Origin: Persebacter sp965221835
Lineage (GTDB): Bacteria; Pseudomonadota; Gammaproteobacteria; Tethybacterales; Persebacteraceae
Length of the DNA stretch: 64,000 nucleotides
Direction: 5' to 3'
NCBI GenBank assembly: GCA_965221835.1
Contig: OZ244916.1
Location: forward strand, 248,001-312,000
Below are positions 7,631 to 16,113 of this stretch, in pieces (the first letter of the stretch is position 1; every line of letters begins with the position of its first letter). The translations under genes and the position numbers were made by a program. The notes under the pieces were generated by a model. That model was not told the DNA's origin, did not search any database, and saw only the letters and a list, made by a program, of their open reading frames with translations.

Positions 7631-9487
7631 ATGAAACGAGTAGTTTTGATAATGGCAACGGCATTTGCATTGTCGGCATGCGGCGGCGGAGGCGGCGGAA
7701 ATACGCCGACCGTACAAATGCCCGATAATCCGCAAATGGATGATATGCAAAACGATGACGGCGAAACTATGACTCCGCCGCCGGACGAAACGACTCCGCC
7801 GGACGAAACTACGACTCCGCCACCAGATGAAACTATGACTCCGCCAGATGAAACTATGACTCCGCCGGACGAAACCATGACTCCGCCGCCTGATGAAACT
7901 ACGACTCCGCCTCCGGATGAAACTACGACTCCGCCCGTGTACGACACCGCCGAATTTCGGGGAAACTATGCCTTGGCGAGAATGGGAGCGTTGCATGCGT
8001 ATAACAGCGGCTATCACGGACAGAGCGTTACGGTGATGGTTCCGGAAAGCGATGTGCGGCATACGCATACCGCCTTGTCGCCGAATATCATCACGCTATC
8101 GGGGGCAATCGGAAATCTTTGGGATACGCCCAAATCCGACCGATTACTTCGGCACGGTACGAATGTCGCCGGAATACTCGGAGCGGCACGGGAAATCGGC
8201 GAAATGCACGGCGTTGCGCCGTCCGTAAAAATGGTGTTTCCCGCAGATGATCTTGATTATGCACCGAATAACGATATACCAATTATTAGCAATAGTTCAG
8301 GCGCCGCTTTTTCCGGAATAACAGAGTTAGATGATTTGGCGGTTATTACAACATCAGGCACAGTACTCGGAACATTTAACGAATGGGCGAACCGGCGAAA
8401 CCGACAACTCGGTAATTCCGATACCATTTGGGTAAACAGCAATGGCAATGACGGCTGGAATACTCTTCATAGCACGCTCAATGTACCGAACTTTGAAGGA
8501 TTGCTTCCGCTTGTGCATCAGAGAATGGCGGATAACATTATTGTAGTCGGCAACTTAAACACTTTGACACTTGCCGCCGGAAGAACAAACGGGTGCGGCG
8601 TAGCGATGATGTGGTGCGTTTTTGCATTTGGCGTAGACCATAGAACAACCGACAGCGACAGCGACACGGATTATACGAGGGCAACATTATTTACAGGTAC
8701 TTCCGCCGCCGCCCCGCATGTCGCCGGTGCATTGGCGGTATTAAAATCGGCGGCGGATATGTTGGTTCCGCAAATGTCGGCGATGACGACTGTGCGGTTA
8801 ATTCTTTTGGAAACGGCGACTCCGCTATATGCAGATGCAAGTAAGAACGGCGTCCGAATAATGGAAAACGGCGAACCGGTTTTGTCTTCGGTATATGGTT
8901 GGGGGGCGGTAAATATCGGTGCGGGGATTACGCATTTGCAAGGAATTGCAAATCAGATGTCGTCAATTAAACAAATGCAAGTTGCAAGATTGGGCGGTGC
9001 GGCAAAGTTGGCGAACGGAAATAAGTTTGCCCCCGCAAACGGCGAAAATGCATTTCGTTTTTGGGGCGGAATAGAAACGGAAAATGCGTGGACGGGAATC
9101 GCAACGCAAGAATATGGCGGCATATCGGGTTTTGCGGAATATGGCAAGGCGAATATGCGGATTAATTCTTTTTTGACGAATGGCGAAATTCGCAATGCGG
9201 AATCGCAAAGTTGGACGGCGGGAATACAATTCGGCGATTTGATTCGGCATAACGATAACTTGCGATTTTCGGCGAGAGAGGAATCGCGAATTAGCGATGG
9301 CGAATTGATATTGCAATATTCGTTTGGCAAACAAATTCGCATTCCCATAAAACAAAAACCGCAAACAATTTACACAGCGGGCTATTCACAAAAAACAGAA
9401 AACAGCAAATGGTCAGCGGCAGCAGAATGGAACTCGGCAACAAACGCAAAAGGAGTTTCTTTCGCCGTAGAATTGCAAATTCGGTAA
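7631..9487 (+). CDS. Subtilisin-like (S8) lipoprotein protease, copy 1
   Basis: 618-residue surface lipoprotein. The signal peptide ends in lipobox LSAC followed by six Gly. A Pro/Thr-rich linker built of PPDETMT/PPPDETTT repeats (about residues 45-100) leads to the S8 domain with HGTNVAGILGA (His 175), oxyanion VNSNGND and GTSAAAPHVAGA (Ser 358). At the canonical Asp position the sequence reads VTVMVPES, with Glu 139. The C-terminal 170 residues have an alternating beta pattern ending SFAVELQIR. The layout is like NalP-type lipidated autotransporters, but the terminal aromatic residue is missing. First of three tandem paralogues; GGAGAGG Shine-Dalgarno. Confidence 0.85.
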   Translation: MKRVVLIMATAFALSACGGGGGGNTPTVQMPDNPQMDDMQNDDGETMTPPPDETTPPDETTTPPPDETMTPPDETMTPPDETMTPPPDETTTPPPDETTTPPVYDTAEFRGNYALARMGALHAYNSGYHGQSVTVMVPESDVRHTHTALSPNIITLSGAIGNLWDTPKSDRLLRHGTNVAGILGAAREIGEMHGVAPSVKMVFPADDLDYAPNNDIPIISNSSGAAFSGITELDDLAVITTSGTVLGTFNEWANRRNRQLGNSDTIWVNSNGNDGWNTLHSTLNVPNFEGLLPLVHQRMADNIIVVGNLNTLTLAAGRTNGCGVAMMWCVFAFGVDHRTTDSDSDTDYTRATLFTGTSAAAPHVAGALAVLKSAADMLVPQMSAMTTVRLILLETATPLYADASKNGVRIMENGEPVLSSVYGWGAVNIGAGITHLQGIANQMSSIKQMQVARLGGAAKLANGNKFAPANGENAFRFWGGIETENAWTGIATQEYGGISGFAEYGKANMRINSFLTNGEIRNAESQSWTAGIQFGDLIRHNDNLRFSAREESRISDGELILQYSFGKQIRIPIKQKPQTIYTAGYSQKTENSKWSAAAEWNSATNAKGVSFAVELQIR

Positions 9488-9498
9488 GTTGGATAAAA

Positions 9499-12216
9499 AT
9501 GAAACGGGCATTTTTAACAATTTTTACAGCATTTTTACTTTCGGCATGCGGCGGCGGCGGAGGCGGTGCCGCCCCGTCCGTGAATTCGGATGATTCGCGA
9601 ATTGTAATTACCGATACTCAAAAAGAGGAAGCGTTGGCGACGGCGAATCGTTTGCGTTCCGATTTGGATAGTTTGGAAAATAATGCGGAAGCGAATTCTT
9701 TACGGCAAGAAATTGATGCCTTAATCGCCGACATTAATGCCGCCCGACACACGATAGAAGAATTGCAAAACGAAATAGCAAACTTACGGTCGGAAATTGA
9801 TACGCTAAAAGTAGCGGAAACGCAAACCGAATCCCCGCCGCCGCCGCCGAATTGCGGAGCGAATGAAATGGCGGACGGGCAAAACTGCGTTTGCATTTCG
9901 GGTTATGTTCGTCAAAACGGAGTATGCGAATTACCGCCTCCGAATTGCGGTGCGAATGAAGAAATAATCGGCGGAAGTTGCGAATGCATTTCGGGTTATG
10001 AACGAAAGAACGGCAATTGCGAAATGATTCCGCCGAATTGCGGTGCGAATGAAATAGCGGACGGACAAAACTGCAAATGCATTTCGGGTTATGTTCGTAA
10101 AAATAATATTTGCGAACCGGAATCGCCGCCGTTGAATTGCGGTGCGAATGAAGAGGAAAGCAACGGAATATGCAAATGCATTTCGGGTTATGTTCAGCAA
10201 AATGGAGCATGTGAATTACCGCCGCCGAATTGCGGGGCGAATGAAATGGCGGACGGACAAAACTGCGTTTGCATTTCAGGTTATGTTCGTAAAAATAATA
10301 TTTGCGAACCGGAATCGCCGCCGCTGAATTGCGGGACAAACGAAGAGGAAAGCAACGGAACATGCAAATGCATTTCGGGTTATGTTCGTAAAGACGGCGT
10401 TTGCGTTGTCTCCGCGTACAATACGGACGAATATCAGCGGAGCGCGGCGCTGTCGTTTGCGAATGTTTTGCCTGCCTACGAGGCGGACGCGTTCGGACAA
10501 GGCGTTACCGTGATTGTATTGGAAGGGCGGACTTTCGCAATGCACAAGGACATCGCGCCGAATTTAATTACGGCGGACACTACGCTGGTCGGTGTCGACG
10601 AACGATACGGCGAACATACGCACGGCACTGCGGTGGCGGGTGTGCTGGGTGCGGCGTTCGGCAATGCGGAAAGTACGCACGGTGTCGCGCCGTCCGTCAA
10701 AATGTGGGCGACGGGATATGAGGGTAACAACGGATTGCATTTGCAACATATTCCGTTTGCGATAGAGCGGACGATTAAAATCGTAAACCGCAGTCATAAC
10801 ATTTTTGGTATCTTTCCTTTTCAGACCGAGGCGGACGCGATAGCGCGCGATGATTTGAAAAATTTCGCCGCGGAATATGCGGCGATGCTGGGCGATGCCG
10901 ACATTGTGGAAGTGCTTGCGGCGGGCAATCATCCGCCGCCGTTGTGGCCGCAAAGGGCGGCGTACGCGCCTGTTTTGGCGCCCGATACGGAGGACAATAT
11001 GTTGGTCGTCATCAACATTAAGGAAAACGAGGAGGAGCCGGCGGACACTTCCAAAGTTTGCAAGATGGCGAAAAGGTGGTGTTTGGCGGCGCACGGCGAC
11101 GGGATTTGGGCGCCTAACAAAGGCGGCGGCTACTCCGATTTTACCGGCACATCGGCGGCGACTCCGGTGGTAAGCGGTGCATTGGCATTATTAAAAAGTT
11201 TTCGCCCCGAATTGAAAATGACGGTGATTCGGCAGGTGCTTTTGGAATCTGCCCGTCCGTTGGGAACTCGCAAAAATGACGGAATGCCGGACGAAGTTTT
11301 TGGTTGGGGTGCGGTGGATGTTGGAAATGGAATCGCAACACTGCAGGCGATGCAAACGGCGGACGGAATGGCGTATAGCGATTTGCGAAAAAGTTTGCCG
11401 TCTGAATTTTCGCATTTGCGGGGGCGGATGGAATCGGTTTCGGTTGCGATTCGCATAACGGACAGATCATTTTATAATATGCGGCTTTCCGATATTGTCG
11501 GCGGCGGAGATTCGCAAAAAACAAGTTTGGGAAATGCGGCGAAGGAAATGCAGGCGGACGATTCTTTATCGCCGGAAAATTCGGGATTTGGATTCAACTA
11601 TGCAAACGGCGATTATGATTTGCATTATGCGGGCGGCGGCGGCAACGAAAACGCGTTCCGATTTTCGGGCGGATTGCGGCATGACGATTCGCAAAGCAGT
11701 TATATCGGCGAAGGCGGCGGAATATTTTCGGCGGCGAATGCAAGCGACACCGGCGGCTATGTAAAATGGACGACAAAAGATTACGGCGGCATTTCGGCAT
11801 TCGGCGAATACGGAAGAACGCAAATAAAAGCGGATTACGATTCAAATTCATTCGTATCAAAAATCCAAAACGCACGGGCGGAAGAATGGACGGCAGGATT
11901 TCAATACCAAAACTTATTTTTGCATAACGACTCTTTGCAATTTTCGGCAAGACAAGAATCAAGAATCAGCGGCGGCGAAATGGTTTTGCATTATCCCGTT
12001 GCGGACGGCGATTCACACAAAGCATTCATCGGCGAATCCCCGCAAACAATCCGCACCGAAACCGCAAAAATTCCCATAAAACAAAAACCGCAAACAATTT
12101 ACACAGCGGGCTATTCACAAAAAACAGAAAACAGCAAATGGTCAGCGGCAGCAGAATGGAACACGGCAACAAATGCAAAAGGAGTTTCTTTCGCCGTAGA
12201 ATTGCAAATTCGGTAA
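9499..12216 (+). CDS. Subtilisin-like (S8) lipoprotein protease with EGF-like repeats, copy 2
   Basis: 905-residue lipoprotein (lipobox LSAC, then Gly6). After the linker come a coiled coil (SLENNAEANSLRQEIDALI and following), six Cys-rich EGF-like repeats of about 30 residues (NCGANEMADGQNCVCISGY type), then the S8 domain with His 375 in HGTAVAGVLGA, AAGN oxyanion and Ser 552 in GTSAATPVVSGA. Glu 342 (VIVLEGRTF) replaces the usual Asp. The C-terminal beta region is nearly identical to copy 3. Separated from copy 1 by 11 nt (TTGGA ribosome site). Probably a host- or self-directed surface protease; substrate unknown. Confidence 0.87.
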   Translation: MKRAFLTIFTAFLLSACGGGGGGAAPSVNSDDSRIVITDTQKEEALATANRLRSDLDSLENNAEANSLRQEIDALIADINAARHTIEELQNEIANLRSEIDTLKVAETQTESPPPPPNCGANEMADGQNCVCISGYVRQNGVCELPPPNCGANEEIIGGSCECISGYERKNGNCEMIPPNCGANEIADGQNCKCISGYVRKNNICEPESPPLNCGANEEESNGICKCISGYVQQNGACELPPPNCGANEMADGQNCVCISGYVRKNNICEPESPPLNCGTNEEESNGTCKCISGYVRKDGVCVVSAYNTDEYQRSAALSFANVLPAYEADAFGQGVTVIVLEGRTFAMHKDIAPNLITADTTLVGVDERYGEHTHGTAVAGVLGAAFGNAESTHGVAPSVKMWATGYEGNNGLHLQHIPFAIERTIKIVNRSHNIFGIFPFQTEADAIARDDLKNFAAEYAAMLGDADIVEVLAAGNHPPPLWPQRAAYAPVLAPDTEDNMLVVINIKENEEEPADTSKVCKMAKRWCLAAHGDGIWAPNKGGGYSDFTGTSAATPVVSGALALLKSFRPELKMTVIRQVLLESARPLGTRKNDGMPDEVFGWGAVDVGNGIATLQAMQTADGMAYSDLRKSLPSEFSHLRGRMESVSVAIRITDRSFYNMRLSDIVGGGDSQKTSLGNAAKEMQADDSLSPENSGFGFNYANGDYDLHYAGGGGNENAFRFSGGLRHDDSQSSYIGEGGGIFSAANASDTGGYVKWTTKDYGGISAFGEYGRTQIKADYDSNSFVSKIQNARAEEWTAGFQYQNLFLHNDSLQFSARQESRISGGEMVLHYPVADGDSHKAFIGESPQTIRTETAKIPIKQKPQTIYTAGYSQKTENSKWSAAAEWNTATNAKGVSFAVELQIR

Positions 12217-12225
12217 GTTGGAGAA

Positions 12226-14571
12226 ATGAAACGGGTAATTTTGATTTTTATTTTTGCGGGATTTTTACTTTCGGCATGCGGCGGCGGCGGAGGCGGTGCC
12301 GCCCCGTCCGTGAATTCGGATGATTCGCCGCCGCCCGAAGAAACACGGCGGCTTACTCCGGCGGAGCAAGCGGAAGTGCGGACTGCGGCTGATGCTTTAT
12401 TAAATGATTTGGACAGTTTGGAAAATAATGCGGAGGTGGATTCTTTGCGGCAAAAAATCGCCGTGTTAACTGCGAACATTAGCGACACCCAACGAACAAT
12501 AACCGAATTGCAAAACGAAATAGCGGAATTGCAAATTGAAGTTAAAACGCTGAAAGAAAAACCGCCATCGCCGCCGGATGAAACTATGACTCCGCCGCCG
12601 ATGCCTTGTCCGGATTTGGAAATGCGGAATGCGGCGGGCGTTTGCGAATGCATTGACGGTTATAAACGAAATGCGGGCGGAATGTGCGAAATGGAAACGG
12701 CGACGATTGCCGAATTTGAGCATTTGGCGGAATATAATGCAAATCCCCCCGCCCGTTCGGCGAATGCGTTGACGGCATATCAAAGGGGATTTTTCGGTCA
12801 AGGCGTTACCGTAATTGTTTTGGAATATTCGTATCGTCCGATGCACCAGGAATACGCCGCAAATGTAATTACAACCGACACGACATTGCGGGGAGTGGAA
12901 TTTCGCTATGACGAAAGCCATCACGGTTCCGAATCTCTTGCTCATGGAACTGCGGTTGCCGGAATTTTGGGCGGCGTATTCGGCAACAATTTGCGCACGC
13001 ACGGCATCGCCCCGTCCGTTAGAATGTGGTTGACGGGATATGAAGGTGATTATCAACTGCAGCATATTCCGTTTGCGATTTCAAACAGCGTTGCGATTGT
13101 TAATCGGAGTCATGCCTTACGGGCGGGAGGTTTTATAAATTACGATTTTGAAACTGCGGAAGAGGCGAAAAATCAGGCTACGGTTGCATTGGCGGCACGG
13201 GAATATGCCGCCGCCATCGGCGATGCCGATTATGTGGAAGTGATAGCGGCGGGGAATCTTAATTCTCTTGACATTAATCGTTGGGTAAAAACCGCCGGAT
13301 ATTATCCAATTATCGCCCCCGAAGTAGAAAAGAATATGATTATGGTTGTAAACATATACGAAAATGATGAAATAAATAACGGGTCAGTATATTGCCATCT
13401 TGCCGCCCGTTGGTGTTTGTCGGCATATGGTTCGGGACAAGTCGTTCCTACCAGAAGGAGAGATACGTCATATAGTCCTCCTAATCATAAAAGTTTTACG
13501 GGAACTTCCGCATCCGCTCCCGTAGTTTCGGGGGCGCTTGCATTATTAAAATCCGCCGCTCCCGAATTGCCGATGACGGTGATTCGGCAGGTGCTTTTGG
13601 AATCCGCCCGTCCGTTGGGAACTCGCAAAAATGACGGAATGCCGGACGAAGTTTTTGGTTGGGGTGCGGTGGATGTCGGAAATGGAATCGCAACACTGCA
13701 GGCGATGCAAACGGCGGACGGAATGGCGTATAGCGATTTGCGAAAAAGTTTGCCGGGCGAGTTTTCGCATTTGCGAGGGCGGATGGAATCGGTTTCGGTT
13801 GCGTTGCGGATTACGGATAGAAGTTATTACAATATGCGATTGTCGGATATTGTCGGCGGCGATTACGATTTGCCGAAAACAAGTTTGGGAAATGCGGCGA
13901 AGGAAATGCAATCGGATGATTCTTTATCGCCGGAAAATTCGGGGTTCGGTTTCAACTATGCAAACGGCGATTATGATTTGCATTATGCGGGCGGCGGCGG
14001 CGAAAACGCGTTCCGATTTTCGGGCGGTTTGCGGCATGACGATTCGCAAAGCAGTTATATCGGCGAAGGAAGTTCGCCTTTTTCGGCGGCGAATGCAAGC
14101 GACACCGGCGGCTATGTAAAATGGACAACAAAAAACTACGGCGGCATTTCGGCGTTCGGCGAATACGGAAGAACGCAAATAAAAGCGGATTACGATTCCG
14201 CTTCTTTTATTTCGCAAATAAAAAACGCACGGGCGGAAGAATGGACGGCGGGATTTCAATACCGCGATTTATTTTTGCATAACGACAACTTGCGATTTTC
14301 CGCCCGACAAGAATCGCGAATCAGCGGCGGCGAAATGGTTTTGCATTATCCGATAGCGGACGGCGATTCACACAAAGCATTCATCGGCGAATCGGTGCAG
14401 ACAATCCGCACCGAAACCGCAAAAATCCCCATAAAACAAAAACCGCAAACAATCTACACAGCGGGCTATTCACAAAAAACAGAAAACAGCAAATGGTCAG
14501 CGGCAGCAGAATGGAACGCGGCAACAAATGCAAAAGGAGTTTCTTTCGCCATAGAATTGCAAATTCGGTAA
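12226..14571 (+). CDS. Subtilisin-like (S8) lipoprotein protease, copy 3
   Basis: 781-residue lipoprotein with the same plan as copy 2: lipobox LSAC and Gly6, coiled coil (ELQNEIAELQIEVKTL), one EGF-like unit (CECIDGYKRNAGGMC), then an S8 domain with His 240 in HGTAVAGILGG, AAGN and Ser 428 in GTSASAPVVSGA. Glu 200 (VIVLEYSYR) sits where Asp is expected. From about residue 445 to the end it is almost identical to copy 2 at DNA level, which suggests recent duplication or gene conversion. Nine nt separate it from copy 2 (GGAGAA before ATG). Confidence 0.87.
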   Translation: MKRVILIFIFAGFLLSACGGGGGGAAPSVNSDDSPPPEETRRLTPAEQAEVRTAADALLNDLDSLENNAEVDSLRQKIAVLTANISDTQRTITELQNEIAELQIEVKTLKEKPPSPPDETMTPPPMPCPDLEMRNAAGVCECIDGYKRNAGGMCEMETATIAEFEHLAEYNANPPARSANALTAYQRGFFGQGVTVIVLEYSYRPMHQEYAANVITTDTTLRGVEFRYDESHHGSESLAHGTAVAGILGGVFGNNLRTHGIAPSVRMWLTGYEGDYQLQHIPFAISNSVAIVNRSHALRAGGFINYDFETAEEAKNQATVALAAREYAAAIGDADYVEVIAAGNLNSLDINRWVKTAGYYPIIAPEVEKNMIMVVNIYENDEINNGSVYCHLAARWCLSAYGSGQVVPTRRRDTSYSPPNHKSFTGTSASAPVVSGALALLKSAAPELPMTVIRQVLLESARPLGTRKNDGMPDEVFGWGAVDVGNGIATLQAMQTADGMAYSDLRKSLPGEFSHLRGRMESVSVALRITDRSYYNMRLSDIVGGDYDLPKTSLGNAAKEMQSDDSLSPENSGFGFNYANGDYDLHYAGGGGENAFRFSGGLRHDDSQSSYIGEGSSPFSAANASDTGGYVKWTTKNYGGISAFGEYGRTQIKADYDSASFISQIKNARAEEWTAGFQYRDLFLHNDNLRFSARQESRISGGEMVLHYPIADGDSHKAFIGESVQTIRTETAKIPIKQKPQTIYTAGYSQKTENSKWSAAAEWNAATNAKGVSFAIELQIR

Positions 14572-14580
14572 GTTGGAGAA

Positions 14581-14712
14581 ATGAAACATTTAATTTTGAT
14601 TTTTATTTTGGCGACATTTTTAACCGCTTGCGGCGGCGGCGGCGGAAATACGCCGACCGTACAAATGCCGGACAATCCGACCGTGTCAATTTCTCCCGAT
14701 GAATTAGAATAA
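14581..14712 (+). CDS. Truncated lipoprotein stub of the S8 protease family
   Basis: 43 codons. A lipoprotein signal (MKHLILIFILATFLTACG) with poly-Gly is followed by NTPTVQMPDNP, identical to the mature N-terminus of copy 1, and then a stop after SISPDELE. The spacer to copy 3 (GTTGGAGAA) is the same as between copies 2 and 3. It is either a remnant of a fourth protease cassette or a small expressed surface lipopeptide. It ends the operon just before a terminator. Confidence 0.65.
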   Translation: MKHLILIFILATFLTACGGGGGNTPTVQMPDNPTVSISPDELE

Positions 14713-14730
14713 ATCGGAGTAGAAAAATAA

Positions 14731-14757
14731 AATCCCCGTTTCGGCGGGGATTTTTTT
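14731..14757 (+). terminator. Rho-independent terminator of the protease operon
   Basis: Hairpin ATCCCCGTTTCGGCGGGGAT followed by a run of T, 18 nt after the stub's stop codon. Confidence 0.8.
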
Positions 14758-14771
14758 AATTCCATTCGTGT

Positions 14772-14777
14772 TATAAT
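14772..14777 (+). promoter_or_regulatory. -10 box of the ankyrin gene at 14814
   Basis: TATAAT about 36 nt before the ATG, immediately downstream of the terminator, giving a separate transcription unit. Confidence 0.5.
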
Positions 14778-14813
14778 GCGGTTTCATTATTTTTCGGAAA
14801 AGAGAAAACTGTG

Positions 14814-15383
14814 ATGGGAAATAAAAAGTTGGATGCAGAAGATGTATTAAGATATGTATTGGGGGGATTTTTCGTTTCAATGCTTTTAGCATCCGCCGTG
14901 CATGCCGTTAGCAACAGCTCGATCTATACATTTCTATTCAAAGCAACTTCCGCAAATAGCGAGGCGAAACGCGATACATGTATACTTTGCTCCGTCGTCG
15001 ACAGAGGCGATGTTGCGGCAATTAAGGAAATGCTTGATTCCGGAGTTGATCCGAATGGGGTATCAGAACTCCAAGGATTCACTGCTTTGATGGGCGCATC
15101 ATTCAAGGGGCGGGGCGATATTGTCAAATTATTGTTGGCGGCGGGCGCGAATCCGAATGCGGCGGCTGGAAAAGGCGAAACGGCTTTGATATTTGCGGCA
15201 ACGCATGGACATGTCGACATTGTCAATATGTTGGTGTCGGCGGGTGCGGATGCGGGCGCGAAAGACAAAATCGGCTTTACGGCTTTGGATCATGCAAAAA
15301 GGCAATCGCGGTCTTCCGTCCAAACACCGGAAGAGGAGGAAAAATATGCGGAAATTTTTCGCATTTTGGAAGAAGCGGAATGA
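14814..15383 (+). CDS. Membrane-anchored or secreted ankyrin-repeat protein
   Basis: 189 residues. An N-terminal hydrophobic segment (LGGFFVSMLLASAVHAVSN) acts as signal peptide or anchor, followed by about four ankyrin repeats with the typical G-x-TAL and IVKLLLAAGANPNA pattern. A charged C-terminal helix (TPEEEEKYAEIFRILEEAE) ends the protein. GTG at 14811 is an alternative start. It lies between the truncated protease stub and a broken protease 3' end, as if inserted into a fourth protease cassette. Its stop overlaps an ATG (ATGA) that would read into the broken fragment. Confidence 0.75.
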   Translation: MGNKKLDAEDVLRYVLGGFFVSMLLASAVHAVSNSSIYTFLFKATSANSEAKRDTCILCSVVDRGDVAAIKEMLDSGVDPNGVSELQGFTALMGASFKGRGDIVKLLLAAGANPNAAAGKGETALIFAATHGHVDIVNMLVSAGADAGAKDKIGFTALDHAKRQSRSSVQTPEEEEKYAEIFRILEEAE

Positions 15384-15408
15384 CCCACATTATGCTGCCG
15401 CTGTATGC

Positions 15409-15676
15409 GGGATTTGGTTTCAACTATGCAAACGGCGATTATGATTTGCATTATCCGATAGCGGATGGCGATTCACACAAAGCATTCATCGGCGAATCCG
15501 TGCAAACGATTCGCACCGAAACTGCCCGCATCCCCATAAAACAAAAACTGCAAACAATTTACACAGCGGGATATTCACAAAAAACAGAAAACAGCAAATG
15601 GTCAGCGGCAGCAGAATGGAACTCGGCAACAAACGCAAAAGGAGTTTCTTTCGCCGTGGAATTGCAAATTCGGTAA
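15409..15676 (+). pseudogene. 3' fragment of an S8 protease cassette with internal deletion
   Basis: Encodes only the end of the protease C-terminal region (FNYANGDYDLHY joined directly to PIADGDSHKAFIGES and on to VELQIR). In the intact copies these two segments are about 120 residues apart, and each has TTTGCATTAT at the junction. The fragment is therefore explained by deletion between 10-bp direct repeats. It has no signal peptide or protease domain. An ATG at 15380 overlapping the ankyrin stop could still allow translation. Confidence 0.8.
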
Positions 15677-15686
15677 GTTGGGGAAA

Positions 15687-15803
15687 ATGAAACGGGTAAT
15701 TTTTTCGCAAAAACAAGGTAAATGCGGGGGTTTGTCGGTAAAAATGGATTCCCGCGTTCGCCGGAATGACGAGGTGAACGCGGCGAAATTCCGCCGAAAA
15801 TAA
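15687..15803 (+). pseudogene. Start of a further protease cassette, cut by REP sequence
   Basis: After the same spacer as between the intact copies (GTAAGTTGGGGAAA), the sequence restarts as MKRVIF, as in copies 1 and 3. It then runs into REP-type DNA and stops after 38 codons (VKMDSRVRRNDEV is translated REP). It is a remnant, not a functional gene. Confidence 0.7.
15725..15770 (-). repeat. REP palindrome with flank, inverted copy
   Basis: Inverted relative to 2219-2262: TTTGTCGGTAAAAATGG followed by the ATTCCCGCGTTCGCCGGAAT palindrome. The interval 15804-16113 holds only such repeats, including ATTCCCGCGAAAGCGGGAAT at 15878-15897 and the inverted copy of 2161-2204 at 15931-15973. Confidence 0.7.
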
Positions 15804-15992
15804 ATTTTCCATTTTCTGCAAAACCGGAAACATTTCATTCCCGCGAACGCGGCGGAATTCCGCGAAAAAACGCCGTCATTCCCGCGAAAGCGGGAATCTA
15901 TTCGGGGCGATTAATTTTGGAATTTTGCGAATTTTACGCGAAAATTAAGTTTGAAATTTCCGCGCATTTTTTTGCAAAAAACGAGGTGAATG

Positions 15993-16038
15993 CGGGGGTT
16001 TGTCGGTGAAAATGGATTCCCGCGTTCGCGGGAATGAC
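15993..16038 (-). repeat. REP palindrome with flank, inverted copy
   Basis: TTTGTCGGTGAAAATGG followed by the perfect palindrome ATTCCCGCGTTCGCGGGAAT (16016-16035). Same orientation as 15725-15770. Confidence 0.7.
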
Positions 16039-16113
16039 GGCGGGGAGGCGGGAATTCGGCGGCGAGAATCGGGCGGCGGTGGGGGAGATTCTGATTTTTA
16101 TCGGAATGGAAGT

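Noticed and set aside
15380..15676. Independent gene of 98 codons
   Set aside because: Its sequence from 15409 on is the protease 3' end with a deletion; the first ten codons are unrelated. Kept as a pseudogene.
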